Of a stretch of 62,304 nt of DNA, positions 25,342-33,420 are shown in pieces; position 1 is the first letter of the stretch, and each line of letters starts with the position of its first letter. Location: contig JBAZWT010000007.1 in the NCBI GenBank assembly GCA_041660205.1, positions 1 through 62,304 on the forward strand, read 5' to 3'. Origin of the DNA: Candidatus Babeliales bacterium (GTDB lineage: Bacteria > Babelota > Babeliae > Babelales > Chromulinivoraceae). Position numbers and translations under genes: made by a program. Under the pieces are notes generated by a model. The model made no database searches. It was not told where the DNA came from and saw only the letters and a program-made list of their open reading frames with translations.

Positions 25342-26634
25342 ATGGATAAGTTTAAAAAAAAATTAAAAATTAGCCTGTTTTTTATAGTACTTATTTCAAG
25401 TAATCAAATTTTATTTTCACTAGACGGCAAAACCGAAACAGGCTCAGATCTTTCAACTGGCAGAAAAGAAAATAAAAATCCATGGGATAATTTTTCTAAA
25501 GAAGAATTAGAAATAGACCAAAAAGAAGAAGGAAAAATTAAAGAAGACCAACTTCATAACAAACAGTTTATTCTTACAGCCTCGGAAAAAAATATATCTC
25601 GTGAGAGTTCTGACTTATCTAGTGAGAATTCTGCTCCAACAGGTCAAACTACCCCAAAAGTAATACAAATGACTGAACCAATAGTTGAAAAAAAAGCACC
25701 GATTAATCTTAAAAAAATAGCAGAAGAAAGATTTATAAAAGAATCTGCTCCAGTAATGGAAAAAATAAAAAGATTAAGAATTCAAAATTCTCGTTCAAAT
25801 ATGTTTGAATTATTAAACTTAGATCCTAAAGTCAGTTATACAAAAAAAGAAGTTAATGATGCTTACGCAAATGAGGTGCTAAAATGGCATCCATCTAAAT
25901 GGCATGATTTTTCTCCTGAAATACAAGAAGAATCTGTTGATATTTTTAAAAATCTAACTAAAGCACATACGGTTTTGACAGATGGTCCTAATGGCCTAGT
26001 AACAGCAGATCAAGAAGAGTTTGATTTTTTAGGCGCAAGGCTGACAAAGGCAGAAATTGTGAAAAAAATTAACAAGCAGATTGATTTTTCAAAGCCTATA
26101 AATTTAGACTTATTAACAGAAACAAATGTACTTAAAATAAAAAATTTAGCCTGCAGACTTTTATCTTTAGATCCTCATAAATTTTATACAGGTATTGAAA
26201 TTGCAAAAGCTGGAAGAAACGTAAAAGATACTCACAATGGAGATGCTAACGTTATCGATAGAGGATTTGAAAAAAATGTTTTAAATATTACAAATCTTTT
26301 ACGAGACATACATAATTGGGAAGAAAAAATTGAAAATAGTGCAAAAATCATAGATAGCACTCCATCTCTTTCCTCTCTAACGCCAGAACAAGTTAAGGCT
26401 ATAAATCCTATTTCTATTTCTAGACTTACAAACTCTCAAATTTCAGAATTAAAAACTGATCAAATTAAACATTTATCATTGAATCAAATTGAATTTTTTT
26501 CACAGGATCAGATTAATATTTTTTCTGATCATAAAATAGAAGCATTAAAGAAAAGATTTATGAGCCTTGATCCAAAAGAGAAAGATCTAAAAATCTTTAA
26601 TGATAAGTTGCTATCACGCACACCTAAAAAGTAA
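25342..26634 (+). CDS. Exported J-domain-like protein, HPD motif altered to HPS
   Basis: The 430-residue protein has a signal anchor (about residues 8-27, ISLFFIVLISSNQILFS), a charged linker, a J-domain-like region at about residues 154-215 (MFELLNLDPKVSYTKKEV...), and a C-terminal region of short L-x-x-x-Q-I repeats (LTNSQISELKTDQIKHLSLN). The catalytic HPD tripeptide that stimulates Hsp70 is His183-Pro184-Ser185 (KWHPSKW), so it probably cannot activate DnaK normally. A paralogue at 38100 keeps HPD. Both flank the surface island. A host-side or periplasmic role is inference. Confidence 0.82.
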   Translation: MDKFKKKLKISLFFIVLISSNQILFSLDGKTETGSDLSTGRKENKNPWDNFSKEELEIDQKEEGKIKEDQLHNKQFILTASEKNISRESSDLSSENSAPTGQTTPKVIQMTEPIVEKKAPINLKKIAEERFIKESAPVMEKIKRLRIQNSRSNMFELLNLDPKVSYTKKEVNDAYANEVLKWHPSKWHDFSPEIQEESVDIFKNLTKAHTVLTDGPNGLVTADQEEFDFLGARLTKAEIVKKINKQIDFSKPINLDLLTETNVLKIKNLACRLLSLDPHKFYTGIEIAKAGRNVKDTHNGDANVIDRGFEKNVLNITNLLRDIHNWEEKIENSAKIIDSTPSLSSLTPEQVKAINPISISRLTNSQISELKTDQIKHLSLNQIEFFSQDQINIFSDHKIEALKKRFMSLDPKEKDLKIFNDKLLSRTPKK

Positions 26635-26712
26635 TGACTAACTTTTTGAAAAATTAATAACTGGCAATAGTTTTTTTCAAAGAAGATAATTTTATTGAGA
26701 TTTGAGACAAAT

Positions 26713-26744
26713 AAAAAGCGCCGGCTAACATGCCGGCGCTTTTT
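26713..26744. terminator. Bidirectional intrinsic terminator
   Basis: A perfect 13-bp stem (AAAAAGCGCCGGC with GCCGGCGCTTTTT) around TAACAT lies between the convergent J-domain gene and the giant repetitive gene, with A/T tails on both sides. Confidence 0.95.
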
Positions 26745-26763
26745 AATAAAATTAATTTATTAT

Positions 26764-29700
26764 TTATGAAATTGTAACAGTAATTGTTCCATCAGCATTC
26801 CATTTAAATGTTGCAGAATTCGCTTGAGACGTAGTTAAAGTTAAACTTCCAGAATCGTCTACATCACCAAGGATTAAACTACCTGTTGTTGTTACAGCTG
26901 CACCTGAAATATCTATCGTTCGAGTAACTGGATTGTAAGTAAGTGTTAAACTATTTGCGCCTGAGAAATTAGTAGTTGTTGATACCCCTGTAGTACCAAA
27001 AGCTACAAGTGATGAATTTCCAGCTGATCCATTGTACGTATTACCTGAAGTATTGATCACACTTCCCTGATAACCTACTAATAATCCTTTCATGTAAGTA
27101 AATAGCATAGCTGTAAGTTTCATTACAGAACCGGTAGTTCGATTATAAGTAATTCGAATATCTCCATCTGGATCAGATCCAGCTCCCAGACCAGGTATAA
27201 GTTCTATATTACCACCACTCCCTGCTGTGCCACCACCATTAATTCCTCCATTACCCGCTGAAAGCAATATAGCACCACCATTGCCAGCTAAGCCACCAGG
27301 ACCAGCAGTAATGTTAACGCTACCTCCACCCGCAGTACCGTTGCTAGGTCTAGCCTCAATCTCTACGGTACCTCCAGAATTATTACCACCACTATCAGAA
27401 GCTATTCCACCCCAAATGTATAAATCGCCACCATTACCTGCAGGACTTCCACCGCCTTTAATTGTTACATCACCACCGTTACCAGTAGTTAGACCATCAC
27501 CGCCACGAACAATTGCAGCACCACCAGCTGCAGCAGCAACATTTCCATCACCACCCTGAACAGTTGCAACGCCACCTGGATTACCATCGCCTCCATCAAC
27601 AGTCGTTGGAGCACCCGCTGATAAACCAGTCACCGTAGCATGTGTAAAATCAACAGTAACATTATGTATTGCGTCTCCAAAATTAACAGTTACTGGCTGA
27701 GAAGGGATTTGTGTTACTTCTATAAAGTTTATATTTGAAGCGGAAAGTAATATATCATTTTCTGCGCGCAATCCAATATTACGATTAGGAAGACCTGCCA
27801 CCCCTACGCCAGAACTATGTGTTGAAATATCAATATTTCCAAGACTACTAACACCAGTTTTAATACTTATCTCACCAGTAGCTGAAGAAACAGAAGCATT
27901 TGGATTACCTATTATGGCACTTACAGGTAGACCCGTAACGATTCCCACATTACTGAAATCAGCTTCGGCAGCTTCAAATCTTATTTTACCAGTAGTTGCT
28001 TTTGCTCTTAATCCAATATCACCCGCAACGGTGCCTGTAGCATCTGATGTTGTACCAGAACGTAAGCTTACAAAGCCAGCATCAGCTTGGGCAAGTATAT
28101 CGCTAGTTGCACGCAATCCAATATCGCTTGTTGATATACCTGTAGCAGAACTTGCGCCTGCATGTATATCTATCCTACCAGCTGTAGATTGAGCATTTAT
28201 ATTCCCAGCTGTAGATTGAAGATTTATATCAAAATTAGCTGTTGCATTAATATCTTCAGCTGTAGATTGAAGATTTATATTTCCCGAAGTAAGACCAGTA
28301 GTTACTGTAATATTTTTATTATCACCACCTGTTAATTTTATATGACCAAGTGCAGATATTCCAATATCATTGCTAACTAATCCAGAAGGAACTGTACCTG
28401 CACCTATGCTTACATATCCATCAGCTGCATATTGAAATAAATTATCTTTAGCCAAGACTCCAACGCTATTAATTCCAGGATATTGTACAGAATCTAAATT
28501 TACTGAACTTCCTGATCTAATATCAACTCTGCCACCATCAGCTTGAACACCTATATCACTTGTTGCTCGTAAACCAATATCACCATTAATAAGAGTATAT
28601 CCAGTACCAGTACCAATATTATTAACATCATTAGTACCAGTTTTAATACTTATCTTACCAGTAGCTGAAGAAATAAGAGCATCTGGACTGCCTATTATAG
28701 CAGTTGTAGATAGACCCGTAATGGTTCCCACATTGCTAAAATCAGCTTCGGCAGCTTCAAATCTTATTTTACCAGTAGTTGCCTTTGCTCTTAATCCAAT
28801 ATCACCCGCAACGGTACCTGTAGCATTTAATGTTGTACCAGAACGTAAGCTTACAAAGCCAGTATCAGCTTGAGCAAGTATATCGCTATTTGCATGTAAA
28901 CTAATATCGCCGTTTGATGTATCTGTAGCATCTGATGTTGTTACTGATCGTAAAGTTACATAGCCTTCATTAGCTTGGGCAAGTACATCTTTCTTTGCAT
29001 GTAATCCAATACCACCTACAATTAAACCTCCTACATCAGAGGCTGTACGAGAACGTAAGCTTACAAAGCCAGTATCAGTTTGAGCACGTATATCGTTAAG
29101 TGCATGTAATCCAATATCACCTACAGAGGAGCCATCAGCATCTGATGATGTAGCACAACGTAAAGTTATAAGGCCATTGTCAGCGCTGGCAAGTATACTA
29201 TTATATGCAAGTAATCCAACATCACCTGCAACGATAAGACTGCTAGGACTTGGTGTTGCGCCAGAACGTAAGCTTACAAAGCCAGTCTCAACTTGGGCAA
29301 GTATATCGCTATTTGCATGTAAACTAATATCACCTGCAGCTGTACCAGTAGCATCAGTAGCTATTCCTGATTTGATAGTTACATTACCAGTATTTGAATA
29401 AACAGAAGCATTTGGAGTACCTATTACGGCACTTGTAGAAATACCAGTTACTGTAGTGACATTGCTAAAATCAGCTTCGGCAGCTTCAAATCTTATTTTA
29501 CCAATTGCGTGTAATCCAATATCACCCGCAACGGTGCCTGTAGCATCTGATGTTGTACCAGAACGTAAGCTTACAGCGCCGGATGCTGCAATGATTACAT
29601 CACCACCTCTACCGGTAGCGCCACCTTGACCGCTCTCTATAACAACTTGCCCACCATCGCCAGATCCAGGAGCATAAGCATCACCACCTTTAACAGTAGC

Positions 29701-30207
29701 GTCACCTCCGCAACCATTTGGAGTTCCACCAAGACCACCTGAAAGGGAAACTGGTCCACCAGAACCAGATCCAGAACTACAAGCTCGTGTAATTTCTAGA
29801 TCTGATTGCACTATGGATCTAGTTGAAGCACTTCCGTCTCCTCCTGTAATTGTAGTTGCGCCACCGTCTCCACCGTTTGCACCACCATTACCTGCCTTAA
29901 AAGTTTGATCACCACCTGATGCTGTACCTGAACCGTTACCACTTATAATTACAGTTGATCCACCTTGTTGACTGGTACCTGCTTGACCATCTGCAGCCAT
30001 TACGACCGTATCTTGAGCAGAACCATCAGGTTCACCAATAACAATAATGCTTGTTGCTTCTCCATAAGTCGTAGAGGCAGCTGCAGCAGGAGCTATAACC
30101 CTTACAACCTCTTTTCTTTCTGATCTTCCTGATTCAGCTTCTACTTCCGCATGAATGGTAAAGGCTATCAATTGCAATAACGCAATATAAAAAATATTTT
30201 TATTCAT
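26764..30207 (-). CDS. Giant exported Gly-rich/beta-solenoid repeat protein
   Basis: The 1147-residue protein has a signal peptide (MNKNIFYIALLQLIAFTIHA). Residues about 60-190 and 860-1010 are Gly-rich (GGDG, GGNGG, SGNGG units). The middle (about 190-850) consists of repeats of about 28-30 residues with the pattern ILAQADTGFVSLRSGTTSDA...GDIGLRA, typical of a stacked beta-solenoid. The C-terminus (TGSLILGDVDDSGSLTL) is beta-rich. It resembles filamentous adhesins but lacks a recognisable autotransporter barrel; an outer-membrane barrel gene lies directly upstream with a 26-base gap and an AGGAT ribosome-binding site. Blocks of about 120-150 bp are nearly identical at about 27947-28077, 28727-28857 and 29457-29570, suggesting recombination. 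Confidence 0.85.
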   Translation of the reverse strand: MNKNIFYIALLQLIAFTIHAEVEAESGRSERKEVVRVIAPAAAASTTYGEATSIIVIGEPDGSAQDTVVMAADGQAGTSQQGGSTVIISGNGSGTASGGDQTFKAGNGGANGGDGGATTITGGDGSASTRSIVQSDLEITRACSSGSGSGGPVSLSGGLGGTPNGCGGDATVKGGDAYAPGSGDGGQVVIESGQGGATGRGGDVIIAASGAVSLRSGTTSDATGTVAGDIGLHAIGKIRFEAAEADFSNVTTVTGISTSAVIGTPNASVYSNTGNVTIKSGIATDATGTAAGDISLHANSDILAQVETGFVSLRSGATPSPSSLIVAGDVGLLAYNSILASADNGLITLRCATSSDADGSSVGDIGLHALNDIRAQTDTGFVSLRSRTASDVGGLIVGGIGLHAKKDVLAQANEGYVTLRSVTTSDATDTSNGDISLHANSDILAQADTGFVSLRSGTTLNATGTVAGDIGLRAKATTGKIRFEAAEADFSNVGTITGLSTTAIIGSPDALISSATGKISIKTGTNDVNNIGTGTGYTLINGDIGLRATSDIGVQADGGRVDIRSGSSVNLDSVQYPGINSVGVLAKDNLFQYAADGYVSIGAGTVPSGLVSNDIGISALGHIKLTGGDNKNITVTTGLTSGNINLQSTAEDINATANFDINLQSTAGNINAQSTAGRIDIHAGASSATGISTSDIGLRATSDILAQADAGFVSLRSGTTSDATGTVAGDIGLRAKATTGKIRFEAAEADFSNVGIVTGLPVSAIIGNPNASVSSATGEISIKTGVSSLGNIDISTHSSGVGVAGLPNRNIGLRAENDILLSASNINFIEVTQIPSQPVTVNFGDAIHNVTVDFTHATVTGLSAGAPTTVDGGDGNPGGVATVQGGDGNVAAAAGGAAIVRGGDGLTTGNGGDVTIKGGGSPAGNGGDLYIWGGIASDSGGNNSGGTVEIEARPSNGTAGGGSVNITAGPGGLAGNGGAILLSAGNGGINGGGTAGSGGNIELIPGLGAGSDPDGDIRITYNRTTGSVMKLTAMLFTYMKGLLVGYQGSVINTSGNTYNGSAGNSSLVAFGTTGVSTTTNFSGANSLTLTYNPVTRTIDISGAAVTTTGSLILGDVDDSGSLTLTTSQANSATFKWNADGTITVTIS

Positions 30208-30233
30208 ACTTATATCCTATTTATTATTCATTA

Positions 30234-31907
30234 TTAAAAGTTTAAAGAACCTTGCAGGCCAACAGCCCACATATTTAAGGCATTGTTATTTGATCCGGTA
30301 AATTCAGCTGATCCGAACACTGAAACATGCGGTTGATAATTATGCTCTTTCCAACCGTATCCAAGATTAGCAAATACTTTTCCTGTAAGTGCTCTTGAAG
30401 CAGCAGCTCCTGCCACATCAAGTGCATCATCTATATTTATTGGTATACGGTTTACAGATAAAGTAGCATCTTTAATGGTTGCTGTTTCTGCTGAAATTCC
30501 AGAAGTTAATTGATCTTGAGATTTATTAATGAAAGCTAATGGTTCAGAAAGATTTCTAATAGCTCCTCCAGTAGTCAGGCCACTTCTTTGACGACCAAGC
30601 ACAACAAAATCATTAAAATTCACAGCGTTTATATTTTTAATAGCCTTACATGTATTTATTGAAAGTTGCTCACAAGACCGACCCCAAACTTCTCCGCCTA
30701 ATCCTAAATCCCAATTTCTACATTGACCATCTATCATAAGAGCCAATGATCCTTCAACGCTAAATTTCGATATTACTGGCAACGTGGTTATATTAATTGC
30801 TTGAGTAATAAAACCACCTGGAACATATGCTCCAGCAGCATTTTGATGATAATATTCTAGTAAAAGATATTTAGAGCCGAGACCATTTTGTTTAAGGTCA
30901 AACGATCGATAAGAAGTTCTACCCGGCGCAAGATGACTTACTTCACCTTGCCAATGAAGATTGAGTATAAAATCTTCATCATTTTCATATAATTTGTAAT
31001 AACCAAAAACCTCACCGCCAACGCCCCAATATCCACCATGTCCAAAAATTGGTTCTAACATTTCAACAGCTTGAGCTACATTACCTGTTGGAGCTGATGC
31101 CTTAAATCCAATTCCAAGTATTGCTTTTTCACTTTTAACAACATTTGCTCCTAAAGAAAATGATACATCAGCAAATCTAAACACCGTTGATTTACATACA
31201 GAAACTTTACCATATTCAAGTCTTACATTATTACTAAAAGAGCCATCAAATGCTTTGCATGTTGCTTCACCACCTGCAAATGCAGCAGCTATAGTAGCTG
31301 GACGATTATCTGGAGCAGGATACATACTCCATAACCCAGTTGCAGAACTACTTGGCACTACAACAGGCATGCTCATTTTAGGATCGATCATCATTGCGCC
31401 AATAGGTGCTTTGATTTTAAAGTAAAAACCTGGACTATTAAGATGCTGCATGAAATGTAACATCAAATCTGCGCCTGCTTGTTGCACTCTTGGATTTAAT
31501 TTAATGCTACCAACAGATGCAACATTACCCATACCAAATTGCCAAGCATCAAGATCAGACTGGCCATCATTGGTACCAACAGTCATAACATTACTACCAG
31601 ACCAAAATGGCATTGTTCCTAAATTCTTATCAGAATTACATCCAAAGTTTTGAGAAAATTCAACTGCTGTTGTCAGTATTCCATTCCAATCATCTCGGAT
31701 AGGATCATCGTACATTGGTTTACGCATGATAATTTCTCGTGAAGAACTTGATGAAAAAGCTCGCGGTAAAAATGTGTTTTTGCTTATAGCTTTACCTGTA
31801 CAACATTGTGTAACTCCACATTCTGTTGTACGATCAGAATGAAGATCTCTACAAAAAAACAAACTCATCAACATGATTGAGTTTGTAAACTTTAACACAT
31901 TTCTCAT
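30234..31907 (-). CDS. Outer-membrane beta-barrel protein 1
   Basis: I start at ATG 31907 (ribosome-binding site AGGAG 8 bases before). The 557-residue protein has a signal peptide ending near LHS, then alternating beta-strand patterns throughout, and ends NMWAVGLQGSLNF, a C-terminal Phe signal for BAM insertion. Shared motifs with the paralogue at 36193 include DDWNGIL/EEWNGMI, FQFGMGN-like stretches, LNPRVQ, APIGAMMID, GHWGVGGE, SRSFDL-like stretches and ALDVAGAAA. It is the first gene of a two-gene unit with the giant solenoid protein. No known porin family is recognised. It could export, anchor or display its partner (inference). Confidence 0.82.
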   Translation of the reverse strand: MRNVLKFTNSIMLMSLFFCRDLHSDRTTECGVTQCCTGKAISKNTFLPRAFSSSSSREIIMRKPMYDDPIRDDWNGILTTAVEFSQNFGCNSDKNLGTMPFWSGSNVMTVGTNDGQSDLDAWQFGMGNVASVGSIKLNPRVQQAGADLMLHFMQHLNSPGFYFKIKAPIGAMMIDPKMSMPVVVPSSSATGLWSMYPAPDNRPATIAAAFAGGEATCKAFDGSFSNNVRLEYGKVSVCKSTVFRFADVSFSLGANVVKSEKAILGIGFKASAPTGNVAQAVEMLEPIFGHGGYWGVGGEVFGYYKLYENDEDFILNLHWQGEVSHLAPGRTSYRSFDLKQNGLGSKYLLLEYYHQNAAGAYVPGGFITQAINITTLPVISKFSVEGSLALMIDGQCRNWDLGLGGEVWGRSCEQLSINTCKAIKNINAVNFNDFVVLGRQRSGLTTGGAIRNLSEPLAFINKSQDQLTSGISAETATIKDATLSVNRIPINIDDALDVAGAAASRALTGKVFANLGYGWKEHNYQPHVSVFGSAEFTGSNNNALNMWAVGLQGSLNF

Positions 31908-32053
31908 TATCAAGACTCCTTTTTCGTTATGAGATTTTTCTTCAAACTATTACACGGAATTTTAAGAGTCAAGCATTCAATGATTATCAAATATTCATGC
32001 AGAGAAGTATGGCTTAAAAAGGATTGTTAATAAAAATCTGGTAACTGTGACAG

Positions 32054-32521
32054 TTATTGTTTCCATAAACCACATAGACTTACCGCAACAGCGTCCGTAA
32101 CGTCATACGTTTTCGGTTGTGGCAGTCCAGGAAAAAGCATACTTACCATTCGGGCTACTTGATCTTTTTGAGCGCCACCAAAACCAGTAACGGCAAGTTT
32201 TACTTCTCTTGGTGAAAATTCATGTAATTTAAGATTTAATTGATACGCCATCAAACATAAAACCCCTCTTAAATATCCAAGCTTTAAAAAAGTTTGTGCA
32301 TTTTTACCTAAAAACGGAGTTTCTATAGAAAGATCGGTCACTTTATAGGTTTTTATCTTTTCAGTAAAAAATTCATAAAATATACCAATTCTCTCATGTA
32401 ACTGCTTTTTTGCCGGCAATGGTAAAAATCCACAAGCAATAAGCGTCTGCTTATTTCCTTGTTTACAAATAATTGCCCAACCAGTTACGCTAAACCCAGG
32501 ATCTACGCCTAAAACAATCAT
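32054..32521 (-). CDS. ruvC: Crossover junction endodeoxyribonuclease RuvC
   Basis: RuvC resolves Holliday junctions. The 155-residue product has the RNase H-like fold with all four acidic catalytic residues: Asp7 (VLGVDPGF), Glu67 (LSIETPF), Asp140 and Asp143 (YDVTDAVA). KNAQTFLKLGYLRGV and GGAQKDQVARMV match the family. No ruvA or ruvB is adjacent; it stands alone between surface-protein genes. A weak hairpin (AACTG / CAGTT) overlaps its stop. Confidence 0.96.
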   Translation of the reverse strand: MIVLGVDPGFSVTGWAIICKQGNKQTLIACGFLPLPAKKQLHERIGIFYEFFTEKIKTYKVTDLSIETPFLGKNAQTFLKLGYLRGVLCLMAYQLNLKLHEFSPREVKLAVTGFGGAQKDQVARMVSMLFPGLPQPKTYDVTDAVAVSLCGLWKQ

Positions 32522-32573
32522 AAATTTTCCTTTATTTCACTCGAACCAACTTTATTATTAAACTGAAAAAGTG

Positions 32574-32603
32574 TTACCACAAAGCAAAAAAAGTTGTTAT
32601 AAT
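32574..32603 (+). promoter_or_regulatory. Probable promoter of orphan gene at 32652
   Basis: TTACCA (32574-32579), an 18-base spacer and consensus TATAAT (32598-32603) lie about 49 bases before the GTG start. Confidence 0.6.
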
Positions 32604-32651
32604 AGAGGTAGTTAGTATGCATATTTTAAATAACAACTTGACGGGGGTCTC

Positions 32652-33332
32652 GTGAAAAAACTAAATCAATACGCCTTATTCTTTTTTGCTTTATCTTTTT
32701 TAACCATAGGAAAAATGCAGTGCTCTGTAATGCAATGCTCTGCAACGAGTATAACAGATAACCAAATTATCAAGCCAGTACCTATACCAAAACTTTTAAG
32801 TGATCCAAATGGAAAAATATATGAAGTTATATGGTGGAACGAGCTTATGCTCTGTATTAAACAATGTGAAATGCAAGAAAAAGAAACTCTTTTAAATACA
32901 ACGTTTAAAAAATTTTTAAAACTTGAGTACGAAAAACTTCTACAAAATCAACGTGCCATTGCAAATAATCCAAAGCTAAATCAGCAAGAAAAAGAAGAAC
33001 AAGAGCAAATTTATATAAACGCTGCTTATAAAAAAGTAAGTCAATATAGATTATTACTCGGTAATTTTTTCACTGAAACTTTATCACCTAACGAAATAAT
33101 TTATCCAGCAAGCTTAGATCTTGAAGAGATGTATCATGGTGACGCTAAAATGTCGCGCATTGAAAGAAAAGCACCACAAACTATGGTGCCAACAACTTCA
33201 AACCCTGTTAATGCGTCTGCTCCCATAGTTATTGATCACTCTGACGATTCCGAAAAACCAGGAATCCTTACAGAACTCTTAGATATTTTTGTGTATGGAA
33301 CTATTATACCGAGTTCTGTTTTTCAGTTTTAG
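32652..33332 (+). CDS. Exported protein of unknown function
   Basis: The 226-residue protein starts with GTG at 32652, has a GGGGGT ribosome-binding site-like run, and carries a signal peptide (MKKLNQYALFFFALSFLTIG). A 15-bp duplication right after it gives MQCSV-MQCSA (32715-32744). The mature body is helical and Gln/Glu/Lys-rich, with a Pro/Ser/Thr-rich segment near the end. No domain is recognised. It has its own promoter and a strong terminator, so it is monocistronic. Confidence 0.78.
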   Translation: MKKLNQYALFFFALSFLTIGKMQCSVMQCSATSITDNQIIKPVPIPKLLSDPNGKIYEVIWWNELMLCIKQCEMQEKETLLNTTFKKFLKLEYEKLLQNQRAIANNPKLNQQEKEEQEQIYINAAYKKVSQYRLLLGNFFTETLSPNEIIYPASLDLEEMYHGDAKMSRIERKAPQTMVPTTSNPVNASAPIVIDHSDDSEKPGILTELLDIFVYGTIIPSSVFQF

Positions 33333-33362
33333 AATTTTTAAGCAAAGTTTAATCAAAAATAA

Positions 33363-33401
33363 AAAAAACGCATCATACACAAAATGTATGATGCGTTTTT
33401 T
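33363..33401. terminator. Bidirectional intrinsic terminator
   Basis: A perfect 17-bp stem (33363-33379 with 33385-33401, core CGCATCATACA) around CAAAA, flanked by A6 and T6, lies between convergent genes. Confidence 0.95.
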
Positions 33402-33420
33402 ATGTAATCAATCAAACAAC

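Noticed and set aside
27227..27559. Proline-rich open frame antisense to the giant solenoid gene
   Set aside because: It is the complement of GGN-type glycine repeats, and similar antisense frames follow the repeats elsewhere in the gene.
26764..30207. Classical autotransporter
   Set aside because: There is no C-terminal beta-barrel domain or terminal Phe motif; the barrel is encoded by the separate upstream gene.
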